Assembly (NCBI GenBank): GCA_031552995.1
Contig: JAVBMB010000091.1
Location: 1-18,055, forward strand
DNA from: JAVBMB01 sp031552995
GTDB lineage: Bacteria > Bacillota > Clostridia > Oscillospirales > Butyricicoccaceae
DNA: 18,055 nucleotides
Direction: 5' to 3'
The first letter of the stretch is position 1. Every line of letters begins with the position of its first letter. The notes under the pieces are model-generated. The model worked only from the letters and a program-made list of their open reading frames with translations, made no database searches and was not told where the DNA came from. Positions 8,336-15,517 of the stretch are shown in pieces. A program made the position numbers and the translations under genes.

Positions 8336-8384
8336 AAAAAAAACATTCAAGCCCCTCGCCCGGAACAACCGGCGGAGGGGCTTG
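8336..8384 (-). terminator. Intrinsic terminator of the EcoRI-like gene
   Basis: An inverted repeat of about 17 bp with two internal mismatches (8348-8364 with 8370-8386, approximately) surrounds a 5-base loop. On the minus strand it is followed, after three further bases, by a run of eight T (complement of 8343-8336). It lies about 30 bases after the stop of the nuclease gene at 8418, so it should end that transcript. Confidence 0.85.
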
Positions 8385-8417
8385 ATTGAAAAGCATCAAA
8401 ATGCCGCGGGCGCTGCG

Positions 8418-9131
8418 CTAATACACATAATATCGGAAAGCCGTCTCGGCAATTTCTTTCATGATGTCGAACATTTCTTCGATTGACCAGCGCTTCTCGC
8501 GGAAATACAGCGACACAGGGGAGAAAAAATTGCTGTCGGCGCTGCCGTCGCGCTTGAATATATACGTTTTGTTAAGCGGGTAAAACTCGTTTAACATGCT
8601 GACCTTGGACAGCACGGTAAGCTCGTCTTCAGCAAAGTCGCAGCCCCAGCCAAAGCAGATGAACGGGGTGATTTTTTCGTGGCACATCATTGCTCTGATG
8701 CCGGTCAGGTTTTTGCCGAGCCTCTCGATGGCGTTGCCGGTGGACTGACGTTTTTCCCCCTCCCTCACCCTCGCATCATTTGTACCCTGCCGTTTGACTT
8801 CGGCGATAAGCAGAGGCCGGCGCAGCCCGGTTTTTGTGTCGGTGAGGAACAGTGCGCCGCCGTCCGGGATGATGCTGCGTTCGGCAAAGCGCAAATCGAA
8901 CTCGTTGCGCAGATTCTTTTTCTTTATCTGCGCAATCATTTCCGAGACGGCTATCTTATGATCGAAGTCAATACGCAGGTCGGGGAAGGTGGCCGCGATA
9001 TTAAACCGGGTATTCAGGTACCCGGTCACTTGCTCCATAGCGGCATAGATGCGTTTGTCGTCGTCCTTTGATTTGTCATTTTTTGGCTTGTGCTGTGCCG
9101 TTCTCTTTCGCAGAGATTGCGAAATATTCAT
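8418..9131 (-). CDS. EcoRI-family type II restriction endonuclease homologue
   Basis: A 237-residue protein that I recognise as related to EcoRI (277 residues, cuts GAATTC). The catalytic PD-(D/E)xK core is intact: IIPDGG with Asp90, then LIAEVKRQG with Glu111 and Lys113. EcoRI uses Asp91, Glu111 and Lys113, nearly the same positions. The DNA-reading helix is kept as TGNAIER (131-137), matching EcoRI AGNAIER whose Glu144 and Arg145 contact bases. The N terminus (SLRKRTAQHK) and C-terminal IMFDI-like part (MFDIMKEIAET) also match. It is shorter than EcoRI, mainly between the core and the C terminus. Start ATG 9131, with AAGGAG at 9148-9143 (spacing 11, slightly long). No methyltransferase gene adjoins it; the neighbours are importer operons. 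It is either an orphan nuclease or has its methylase elsewhere. The family call is strong; GAATTC specificity is inferred. Confidence 0.9.
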   Translation of the reverse strand: MNISQSLRKRTAQHKPKNDKSKDDDKRIYAAMEQVTGYLNTRFNIAATFPDLRIDFDHKIAVSEMIAQIKKKNLRNEFDLRFAERSIIPDGGALFLTDTKTGLRRPLLIAEVKRQGTNDARVREGEKRQSTGNAIERLGKNLTGIRAMMCHEKITPFICFGWGCDFAEDELTVLSKVSMLNEFYPLNKTYIFKRDGSADSNFFSPVSLYFREKRWSIEEMFDIMKEIAETAFRYYVY

Positions 9132-9181
9132 ATATTATTCAGCTCCTTACTCATATAAGCCGGTGCGGCATGCCCAGCGTT

Positions 9182-9445
9182 TCAATAGCAAGTGTACCAC
9201 ATTTTTTCAGTTTTGAGTAGGGCGGGCCGGAGGATTTCGCTTATGGCCTCAACCGCAAGCAGCGCGTCACCGTCGAGGTCGGCCGGGATTTCCGGGAGGC
9301 CGTCTATTCTTATTGCGAAAACCTTCCGGGCATAACCGACGGGGCTTTTCGATGTGAAGTTGTCTGGTATAGATGATTTTAGTATAATAAAGCCGGATGC
9401 ATACCGGATGTGATAAATTGAGTTTCGGATATTTGATTTTGCCAC
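9182..9445 (-). CDS. Small hypothetical reading frame (87 codons), doubtful
   Basis: An open frame of 87 codons starting with GTG at 9445, with a weak AGGAAAG site about 9 bases before, and ending 50 bases before the EcoRI-like gene on the same strand. I do not recognise the product. It is not like the EcoRI methyltransferase, which would be about 325 residues, and shows no methyltransferase motifs. The acidic stretch near residues 51-66 (LPEIPADLDGDALLAV) looks protein-like, but the end (MWYTCY) does not suggest a finished domain. It may be a small unknown gene, a remnant, or a chance frame. Its position just upstream of a restriction enzyme makes a regulator conceivable, but no helix-turn-helix is evident. 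Confidence 0.3.
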   Translation of the reverse strand: MAKSNIRNSIYHIRYASGFIILKSSIPDNFTSKSPVGYARKVFAIRIDGLPEIPADLDGDALLAVEAISEILRPALLKTEKMWYTCY

Positions 9446-9552
9446 AGCGAAACGCTTTCCTGAGGTGGCATTATTGTACCGGTTGTCTCATTAACGGCGA
9501 ACTCCTTATATCCATCCGTCAGCCAAGATGGGTGGTAATTAGTTTGAGTTAC

Positions 9553-9690
9553 TCATGCATCTGATTTGTCTTCAAATCGATATACAAAGAAAGTTTCGCA
9601 GACCACCTTAACCCATCCAAATACAGCAGCACGGGCTTCTGCATCTATGGCCAGCCATGCGCTAAGGTCGCATATGCGGAATAAGCCGCT
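9553..9690 (-). pseudogene. Possible gene remnant, C-terminal fragment
   Basis: The minus-strand frame ending at TGA 9555-9553 reads like genuine protein over its last 45 or so codons (LAIDAEARAAVFGWVK, then VYRFEDKSDA). The frame stays open upstream, but only through the terminator hairpin and into the next gene's antisense, and there is no start codon with a ribosome binding site. It may be the tail of a lost gene. The family is not recognised. The rest of 9446-9700 shows nothing else I can support. Confidence 0.2.
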
Positions 9691-9704
9691 AAAGAGCGAA
9701 AAGA

Positions 9705-9744
9705 CATGCAAAACCCGGTGCCTTCCGGCACCGGGTTTTGCATG
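9705..9744 (-). terminator. Strong intrinsic terminator of importer operon 2
   Basis: A perfect 18-bp inverted repeat (9705-9722 with 9727-9744) with a TTCC loop lies 8 bases after the stop of the last ATPase gene. The inner stem is GC-rich and flanked by AAAA/TTTT, so it resembles a bidirectional terminator. On the minus strand a TCTTTTC stretch follows. Confidence 0.88.
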
Positions 9745-9752
9745 AAGATGCC

Positions 9753-10718
9753 TTACTTTATCAAATAGCAGGCGACATGGTGATTTGACGCGACTTCGCG
9801 CAGCGCAGGGTCCGCCCTGCGGCACTCCTCCTTGGCAAAGTCGCAGCGCGAGGCGAAGCGGCACCCGGGAGGCGGATTGACTGGCGTAGTAACCTCGCCC
9901 TTGATGACCTCGATATGCTTGTTGCGCATCTCGATATCAGGCTCGGGAATAGCGGCGAGCAGCGCTTTGGAATACGGGTGCAGAGGCGACTCGAACAGCC
10001 TGTCCGACGGCGCACGCTCGACGCACTGCCCAAGATACATGACCATAATCTCATCTGAGATATGCTTGACAACGCTAAGATTATGCGTGATAAACATATA
10101 CGTCAGCTTGAACTCGGCCTGCAAATCCATGAGAAGATTCAGTATCTGCGCCTGAATCGAGACATCAAGCGCTGAGACCGGCTCGTCGCATACGATGAAC
10201 TTGGGGTTTAGCGACAGCGCGCGGGCGACGCCTATGCGCTGCCTTCTGCCCCCGTCAAGCTCGTGAGGGTAAGCGTCAACAAGGCGATGGGCCAGGCCGA
10301 CGGTCTCCATCAGCTTGTCAACCTGAGCATAAATCTCGTTTTTTGAGGGGTATGTCTTGTTGATAATCATATACTCGGCGATGATATCACTGACAGTCAT
10401 GCGGGGGTCTATACTCGAATAGGGGTCCTGAAACACTATCTGCATATTCCTGCGCAGCAGGCGCATGCCGCTTTTGCTGCGGTTGTCATAGCGCTCTCCC
10501 TCAAAGTACAGCTCTCCTGATGTAGGCTCAAGCAGCCGCAGAATCGTGCGGCCCAGCGTAGACTTGCCGCAGCCGGATTCTCCGACAACGCCAAGTGTTT
10601 TGCCGGCAAAAATCTTCAGGTTCACCTTGTCGACAGCGTGCAGCGACCCTTTGGAAACTGTGAAGAACTTGCACAGGTCTTTTGTTTCCAGCAGCGGTGT
10701 GCCGTAAGTATTATCCAT
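9753..10718 (-). CDS. dppF: Peptide ABC importer ATPase, DppF/OppF type (operon 2)
   Basis: A 321-residue ATPase subunit. The start is placed at ATG 10718 because AAGGAGG at 10733-10727 lies 8 bases before it; an in-frame ATG 36 bases further upstream lacks such a site and would add 12 residues inside the D gene. Motifs are Walker A GESGCGKS (47-54), the variant signature LDGGR (154-158), Walker B FIVCDE (174-179) and His212. The C-terminal extension has the four-Cys pattern beginning PPGCRFASRC. It overlaps the stop of the D gene by 8 bases and is the last gene of operon 2, closed by the terminator at 9705-9744. It is closely similar to the F subunit of operon 1, including the odd signature. 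The substrate is unknown. Confidence 0.93.
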   Translation of the reverse strand: MDNTYGTPLLETKDLCKFFTVSKGSLHAVDKVNLKIFAGKTLGVVGESGCGKSTLGRTILRLLEPTSGELYFEGERYDNRSKSGMRLLRRNMQIVFQDPYSSIDPRMTVSDIIAEYMIINKTYPSKNEIYAQVDKLMETVGLAHRLVDAYPHELDGGRRQRIGVARALSLNPKFIVCDEPVSALDVSIQAQILNLLMDLQAEFKLTYMFITHNLSVVKHISDEIMVMYLGQCVERAPSDRLFESPLHPYSKALLAAIPEPDIEMRNKHIEVIKGEVTTPVNPPPGCRFASRCDFAKEECRRADPALREVASNHHVACYLIK

Positions 10719-11751
10719 TGAGTGCACCTCCTTCTTCGGCAGTATCAAGGGCAAACCCGTCGATATCCTTCATTAGGTGGCACATTATCCTGTGTCCGTC
10801 CATCGAATAAACCGGTGGCATCTCTTTTTGGCAGATGTCCATGCAGTGCGGGCATCGCGGGGAAAACGAGCATCCCGGCGGCAGGGCAGTCGGGTCCGGC
10901 ATCAGGCCGGAAATCGGGCTTAGTCTTGCGGTTTTCTTCCGCAGGTTTGGTATCGAGCCGAAAAGCCCAACCGTATACGGATGGTGATGCGCGCCGACGA
11001 AAATATCGCGCGAGCTGCCGATTTCAATCATCTGTCCGGCATACATAACCGCCACGTTGTCGCATGTCTGCGATACAATGCCAAGATCGTGCGTTATCAT
11101 TATCATCGCGGTGCCCAGTGTGTCCCTAAGGCGGCGCATCATCAAAAGCACCTGCGCCTGAATTGTGACGTCAAGGGCGGTCGTAGGCTCGTCGGCGATA
11201 ATCAAGTCCGGCTCGCACGCCAACGCCATAGCGATGACGACGCGTTGCTTCATGCCGCCGCTGAACTGGTGCGGATAATCCTTTTTGCGGCTTGGCGCGA
11301 TGCCGACCATGGTAAGCACTTCTTCTATACGGGCTTCAATTTTCTGCTTTGTAGTGTCGTCGTTGTGCAGCAGCAGCGCTTCACCGATTTGGTCGCCTAC
11401 GGTCAGCACAGGGTTCAGGCTTGTCATCGGGTCCTGGAAAATCATAGATATTTTTGCGCCGCGCATCTGCTGAAGTTCTTTATCGCTAAGCGACAGCACA
11501 TCCATACCCTCGAACGTTATGGAGCCTTTTGTTATCTTGCCTGTTCGTTCGGGCAGAAGGCGCATAAGCGACAGGGCGGTTGTGGTCTTCCCGGCGCCTG
11601 TTTCGCCCACGATGCCGATTGTCTCGCCTTTTCTAAGCGAAAAGCTGATTCCGTTGACGGCGTAGACCGTCTCCAGATCGGTCTTGTACAGTACGCGCAG
11701 ATCTTTTACTTCCAGCAGGAGGTCCGACTGGGCAGCTTTGTTTTCACTCAT
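10711..11751 (-). CDS. dppD: Peptide ABC importer ATPase, DppD/OppD type (operon 2)
   Basis: A 346-residue ATPase with Walker A GETGAGKT (49-56), canonical signature SGGMK (164-168), Walker B LIIADE (183-188) and the switch His in MITHD. The oligopeptide-transporter C-terminal extension includes PPGCSFSPRC and two further Cys, the possible iron-sulfur ligands. ATG 11751 is preceded by AAGGAGG at 11767-11761, which overlaps the stop codon of the C gene. The C-terminal tail (FALDTAEEGGALNG) is longer than that of its operon 1 paralogue. It works with the F subunit on the inner face of the membrane. The canonical signature here against the degenerate one in F suggests two unequal ATP sites in the complex. 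Confidence 0.93.
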   Translation of the reverse strand: MSENKAAQSDLLLEVKDLRVLYKTDLETVYAVNGISFSLRKGETIGIVGETGAGKTTTALSLMRLLPERTGKITKGSITFEGMDVLSLSDKELQQMRGAKISMIFQDPMTSLNPVLTVGDQIGEALLLHNDDTTKQKIEARIEEVLTMVGIAPSRKKDYPHQFSGGMKQRVVIAMALACEPDLIIADEPTTALDVTIQAQVLLMMRRLRDTLGTAMIMITHDLGIVSQTCDNVAVMYAGQMIEIGSSRDIFVGAHHHPYTVGLFGSIPNLRKKTARLSPISGLMPDPTALPPGCSFSPRCPHCMDICQKEMPPVYSMDGHRIMCHLMKDIDGFALDTAEEGGALNG

Positions 11752-11766
11752 ATCCGGTATCCTCCT

Positions 11767-12660
11767 TTAAGACTTCAGCTTCGGGTCCAAGGCATCTCTC
11801 AGGCCGTCGCCGATCATGTTAATCGAAAGCGAGGTGAGCAGAATCGCAAGGCCGGGGATAATCATAAGATACGGCGCACCGCGGAAATACTGCCTCGCCT
11901 CGTTGAGCATCGAGCCCCACTCCGGCCGGGGCGGCTGGACGCCGAGACCGATGAAGCTGAGTGACGCCGCGCCAAGAATAACGCCGGCGATGCTCATCGT
12001 TGTGTTGATGATTAGCGTGCCGGAGGCGTTTGGAATGGCGTGCTTGAGGATGATTCGCAGGTCTTTCGAGCCGCCCGCGCGTGCCGCCTCTATGTACTCC
12101 ATCTCGGATATTGACAGCGCGACCGAGCGGCACATACGCGCCGTACCGGCAATTCGCCCTACGACCATGGCGATTATCAGGTTTATCATGTTAGGGCCGA
12201 GAACGGCCACCATGACCATTGCGAGAATATTTCCCGGCAAGGCGGAGATCATATCGAGGAATCGCATTACAAGGTTGTCTATCGCTCCCCCGTAATAGCC
12301 GCAGGATACACCGACAAGACCGCCGATTATCAGGCTGGCAAGCGAAACGCTTATGCCGATGAGCAGTGAGTTCGGCGCGGCGTGTATTGTGCGCGCAAAC
12401 AGGTCTCTTCCATAGTTGTCCGTGCCGAAGATATGCCCTTCGGTTCCGGGAGGCTGCAGCCTGTCTTTGGCGATTTGTGATGTGACCTTGTCATACGACA
12501 CGATTTGGTTGGCAAAGACAGCGGAAAGGACAATCAGCATGAACACAACAAGCCCGACAAGCGCTGTTTTATTCTTCTTAAACCGGCGCCATGTCTCTTT
12601 TGCCTTTCCGGCGGCTCTTGTCCATTTTTTAGCGCGTTTTGTTACATTATTCTCACTCAT
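11767..12660 (-). CDS. dppC: Peptide ABC importer permease, DppC/OppC type (operon 2)
   Basis: A 297-residue permease with a long basic N-terminal tail (about 1-31), a first membrane segment at about 32-51, and the hallmark FGTDNYGRD (78-86) in the external loop. The core membrane segments follow, with the EAA loop (EAARAGG, 191-197, on to PNASG), and the C terminus ends RDALDPKLKS. The length is normal. ATG 12660 follows the B gene by 13 bases, with an AGGGGGCG site between. It pairs with the B subunit to form the channel. Confidence 0.94.
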   Translation of the reverse strand: MSENNVTKRAKKWTRAAGKAKETWRRFKKNKTALVGLVVFMLIVLSAVFANQIVSYDKVTSQIAKDRLQPPGTEGHIFGTDNYGRDLFARTIHAAPNSLLIGISVSLASLIIGGLVGVSCGYYGGAIDNLVMRFLDMISALPGNILAMVMVAVLGPNMINLIIAMVVGRIAGTARMCRSVALSISEMEYIEAARAGGSKDLRIILKHAIPNASGTLIINTTMSIAGVILGAASLSFIGLGVQPPRPEWGSMLNEARQYFRGAPYLMIIPGLAILLTSLSINMIGDGLRDALDPKLKS

Positions 12661-12673
12661 ACTATCCGCCCCC

Positions 12674-13606
12674 TTACCTTGAGTATTTCGCCTTTATTCG
12701 CGGATCAATAAAGGCATAGACAATATCTATCATCAACAAAATGACATTGTATATTGTTGCGAATACGACCGTAGTTGCAAGCACCGACGGGGTGTCTCTT
12801 GTGTTGATGCTCAGTATTGTCAGGTTGCCTAGTCCTTGGATACTGAAAAGGTTCTCGGTGACGATGGCACCGCCTATCTGCGCGCCGAAGCTGCTGCCCA
12901 GAAGCGTGATAACCGGAAGCAGTCCGTTCTTCATAGCGTGCTTCCATATGACAGTACGCTCGGCAGCGCCTTTTGCCCTGGCTGTACGCACATAGTCCGC
13001 CCTGATGGTCTCAAGCATGCTTGAGCGGGTATATCGCATCATTGACGCGGCGTAGACCGCGCCGATAGTAATGGTGGGCATTATATAATGCTGCCAGCTT
13101 CCAAGTCCATATGACGGCAGCCACCCCAACACAAACGCAAGATAGTATATTAGCATCATGCCAAGCCAGAATGACGGTACCGCAGCCATTATCATGGCAA
13201 AAAACGACGGGATGGTATCAAGCAGAGAGTATTGCTTGACCGCCGACAGCACCCCAAGAGGAATACCGATAATTGCGGAAAAGACTAGCCCCAGCACCGC
13301 AAGTTGAAATGAGACCGGTAGTCGTGCCTTTATCTCGTTGATAACCGGGTGCTGGGTGCGGTATGAGACACCGAAGTCCTGATGCACCACAATGTTGTAG
13401 ACAAAAGAAAAGTATTTTTCGAAAAACGGCTTGTTATAGCCCAGTTTTTCATTCAGCGCGTCAATATGCTCCTGCAGGGCAGAGGTGCCCAGAATTATCG
13501 ACGCCGGGTCACCCGGCGCCAGCTCCATAAGGCCGAACACAATAAATGTGACGCCTATCAGGATAGGAATTAGAAGCAAAATGCGCTTGATTACATATTT
13601 ATACAT
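12674..13606 (-). CDS. dppB: Peptide ABC importer permease, DppB/OppB type (operon 2)
   Basis: A 310-residue permease with about six membrane segments. The family motif LAPGDPA (29-35) follows the first segment, the EAA loop lies at about 207-231 (RTARAKGAAER), and the C-terminal DIVYAFIDPRIK is typical. ATG 13606 has AAGGAG at 13619-13614, 7 bases before it. It is separated from the binding-protein gene upstream by 161 bases that contain GC-rich stem-loops, as in operon 1. It is similar to the B subunit at 4199-5155 throughout. Confidence 0.94.
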   Translation of the reverse strand: MYKYVIKRILLLIPILIGVTFIVFGLMELAPGDPASIILGTSALQEHIDALNEKLGYNKPFFEKYFSFVYNIVVHQDFGVSYRTQHPVINEIKARLPVSFQLAVLGLVFSAIIGIPLGVLSAVKQYSLLDTIPSFFAMIMAAVPSFWLGMMLIYYLAFVLGWLPSYGLGSWQHYIMPTITIGAVYAASMMRYTRSSMLETIRADYVRTARAKGAAERTVIWKHAMKNGLLPVITLLGSSFGAQIGGAIVTENLFSIQGLGNLTILSINTRDTPSVLATTVVFATIYNVILLMIDIVYAFIDPRIKAKYSR

Positions 13607-13664
13607 ATACCCGCTCCTTGTTGATGACTATTAGATGAAAAGGAGTATGGTGCTTTTTGAGCGG

Positions 13665-13746
13665 CCCCGTCGGCGCTGCGCCGGGGTTTACGCCGCGATG
13701 AAGAGAGGCGGGGCGGCACCCGGATTAAAGCCCGGCCGCCGCCCCG
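13665..13746 (-). promoter_or_regulatory. GC-rich intercistronic stem-loops between binding-protein and permease genes (operon 2)
   Basis: Two inverted repeats fill the spacer after the binding-protein stop. One pairs 13710-13717 (GGGGCGGC) with 13738-13745 (GCCGCCCC). A second, imperfect one pairs CCCCG-TCGGCG near 13665-13675 with CGCCGGGG near 13679-13686. No T-tract follows, so partial termination or mRNA 3' protection is the likely role, paralleling the stem-loop in operon 1. Confidence 0.55.
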
Positions 13747-13767
13747 GCACCCCTTAATACCTGAAAA

Positions 13768-15381
13768 TTACTTCCAGGACCAATCTTTGATCTCAAATGT
13801 GCGGATAGGCACTGTGGCGTTGAGGTCCTTGTTCCAGGCATAAAGCGAGTTGACGTGCATTATGGGGATGTAACCCGCGACCTGCAGCAAATACTCTTCA
13901 CATTCCTTATAGTACTTGTTGGCTTCGTCGGCGCTCTTCGCTATAAGCCCGTTATCGAGGCAGCTGTCAATAAGATCCGTATCTATATCCGGGTTGAGGT
14001 TAAGCTGAACCTGGACATTTTCCTTGCTGTGGATGTAGCCGGTCAGCTCGTAGTAGCTGAAGGAAGGGGTAAAGCCGGATACAAAGATGTCGTATGTGCG
14101 GTCGGTCTTCCATGCGGGCAGCATCGAAGCGGTCTCGCCCTGGACGATATCGCAGGTGATGCCGATGTCGGCGAGGTTCTGCTGCAGCACCTGGGCAATC
14201 CTAAGGTAGCGGCCGTTGGCGGCTGTTATGGCCTCGACGCGGGACAGGTGGAAGCCTTCGGGATACCCGGCCTCGACAAGAAGAGCCTTGGCCTTTTCGG
14301 GGTCGTAACTATAGTTGAAATCGGTTTCCTGCGCGCCGTCGATAAAGCCTACGCGCATCAGGTGGTCGGCGGGGTCGGCAAGGCCGTCGGCGCCGATGGC
14401 TATCATGGATTCCTTATCGCAGGCATAGGCGATGGCCTGGCGAACTTTTTCGTTTTGCAGCGGGCTGTCGGCCTTGCCGACGTTGATGCCCATGTACGAG
14501 ATGTGGATGCCGGGGGCGGTAACTGTTGTATATTTGCCTGAGCCTTCGACGTTGGCCCAGTCGGCCGCGGGAATCTGGCAGAAGTCAAACTCGCCGTTTT
14601 CAAACGCGATAAGCTGGGTGGAAGCGTCGTTCATGGGTACAAAGCGGATGTTGGTGATGGGAGGCTTCACACCGCTCCAATGCTCGGGGAAATACTCCAA
14701 AAGGATTTCGGCGTTGACATCATACTTTGTCATTTTGTACGGGCCGGTGCCGGCGGGGAACGCATCGGTACCGTACTTGTCGCCGGCTGCCGCAACAACT
14801 TTTTCGCTGACTATCGAGGGAGAGCAGATATTGCGCAGGAACAGCGAGCTGGGCGAGTCAATCTTGAACACGACTGTGTGATCGTCTGGTGCGCTCATAC
14901 CCGTGACCAGGCCGACGTATGTCAGGTTCCACGCATTGTCAAGGCAGCGCTGAATGCTGTATATGACATCGCTTGCCGTAAACGGGCTGCCGTCCTGGAA
15001 CACGACGCCTTCGCGCAGCTTGAATGTGTACTCAAGGCCGTCGTCGCTGACGCTGTGGCTGACGGCAAGGCGCTCATCATAAGAACCGTCATCTTTAAAG
15101 AAGTAGAGAGGCTCATACTGCTGCCGCAGGACCAGACCGTCAACGCGCAGTGTTGAAGCGTGAGGATCCATTGAGTTTCCGATGGAATCCAGCGGGATGT
15201 TAACGTCTGTACGCTTGTTGCCGCCGGAGGGGGCGGTTGTTGTATCGCCGCCGGAGGGGGCAGTTGTTGTACCGCCGCCGGAGGGGGCCGTTGTTGTACC
15301 GCCGCCGGAAGGCGTGCAAGCGGACAGGGCAATCGCGCAGATCATGGCGACTGCAAGTAGTAAAACCAGTGTTTTTTTCAT
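13768..15381 (-). CDS. Family-5 extracellular solute-binding lipoprotein (operon 2)
   Basis: A 537-residue binding lipoprotein (SBP_bac_5). The signal peptide ends in the lipobox LSAC with Cys22 as the lipidated residue. It is followed by a repeated TTTAPSGG linker (about 23-54) encoded by 27-bp tandem repeats, then the mature domain beginning at about 58. Family signs are NSMDPHAS, YEPLYFF, FKLREGVVFQDGSPFTASDV, GTGPYKMTKY and the AIAYACDKESMI stretch. Start ATG 15381 has AAAGGAG at 15394-15388, 6 bases away. It is the first gene of operon 2 and diverges from the PucR-type regulator. It clearly differs in sequence from the operon 1 binding protein, so the two importers probably take different ligands. 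Confidence 0.94.
   Translation of the reverse strand: MKKTLVLLLAVAMICAIALSACTPSGGGTTTAPSGGGTTTAPSGGDTTTAPSGGNKRTDVNIPLDSIGNSMDPHASTLRVDGLVLRQQYEPLYFFKDDGSYDERLAVSHSVSDDGLEYTFKLREGVVFQDGSPFTASDVIYSIQRCLDNAWNLTYVGLVTGMSAPDDHTVVFKIDSPSSLFLRNICSPSIVSEKVVAAAGDKYGTDAFPAGTGPYKMTKYDVNAEILLEYFPEHWSGVKPPITNIRFVPMNDASTQLIAFENGEFDFCQIPAADWANVEGSGKYTTVTAPGIHISYMGINVGKADSPLQNEKVRQAIAYACDKESMIAIGADGLADPADHLMRVGFIDGAQETDFNYSYDPEKAKALLVEAGYPEGFHLSRVEAITAANGRYLRIAQVLQQNLADIGITCDIVQGETASMLPAWKTDRTYDIFVSGFTPSFSYYELTGYIHSKENVQVQLNLNPDIDTDLIDSCLDNGLIAKSADEANKYYKECEEYLLQVAGYIPIMHVNSLYAWNKDLNATVPIRTFEIKDWSWK
15220..15312. repeat. 27-bp tandem repeat in the lipoprotein linker
   Basis: Three full copies of a 27-bp unit (15220-15246, 15247-15273, 15274-15300) and a partial fourth copy begin GCCGCCGGAGGGGG each time and differ at only a few bases. 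They encode the repeated TTTAPSGG linker behind the lipid anchor. Copy number could vary by slippage without breaking the frame. Confidence 0.9.
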
Positions 15382-15458
15382 TTGTCTCTCCTTTATGTGT
15401 TTTTATATACAGGCTTCAGCCCGGATATCAAATAAGCAAGCCGAACGGCGGATGAAAT

Positions 15459-15487
15459 TTGTCTTGCCGCAAATTATATGATAATAT
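15459..15487 (+). promoter_or_regulatory. Weak candidate promoter for the PucR-type regulator
   Basis: TTGTCT at 15459-15464 precedes GATAAT at 15480-15485 with a short 15-base spacer, in the 136-base region between the divergent genes. The AT-rich stretch 15471-15489 also contains TATAAT on the minus strand (15478-15473), facing the binding-protein gene, but with no good -35. Both are tentative. Confidence 0.3.
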
Positions 15488-15517
15488 AACGGCAGTTTGT
15501 ATAAAGTGAGGGAGCGT

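Noticed and set aside
9182..9445. A residual EcoRI-type methyltransferase upstream of the nuclease gene
   Set aside because: The frame is far too short and shows no methyltransferase motif such as NPPF/DPPY or the SAM-binding glycine motif.
10719..10754. Upstream start for the operon 2 F-type ATPase, 12 residues longer
   Set aside because: No ribosome binding site before it, while AAGGAGG sits ideally before ATG 10718, and the extension does not match the operon 1 paralogue.
10981..11964. 327-codon plus-strand frame opposite the operon 2 D-type ATPase gene
   Set aside because: Antisense shadow; the ATPase motifs on the minus strand are unambiguous.
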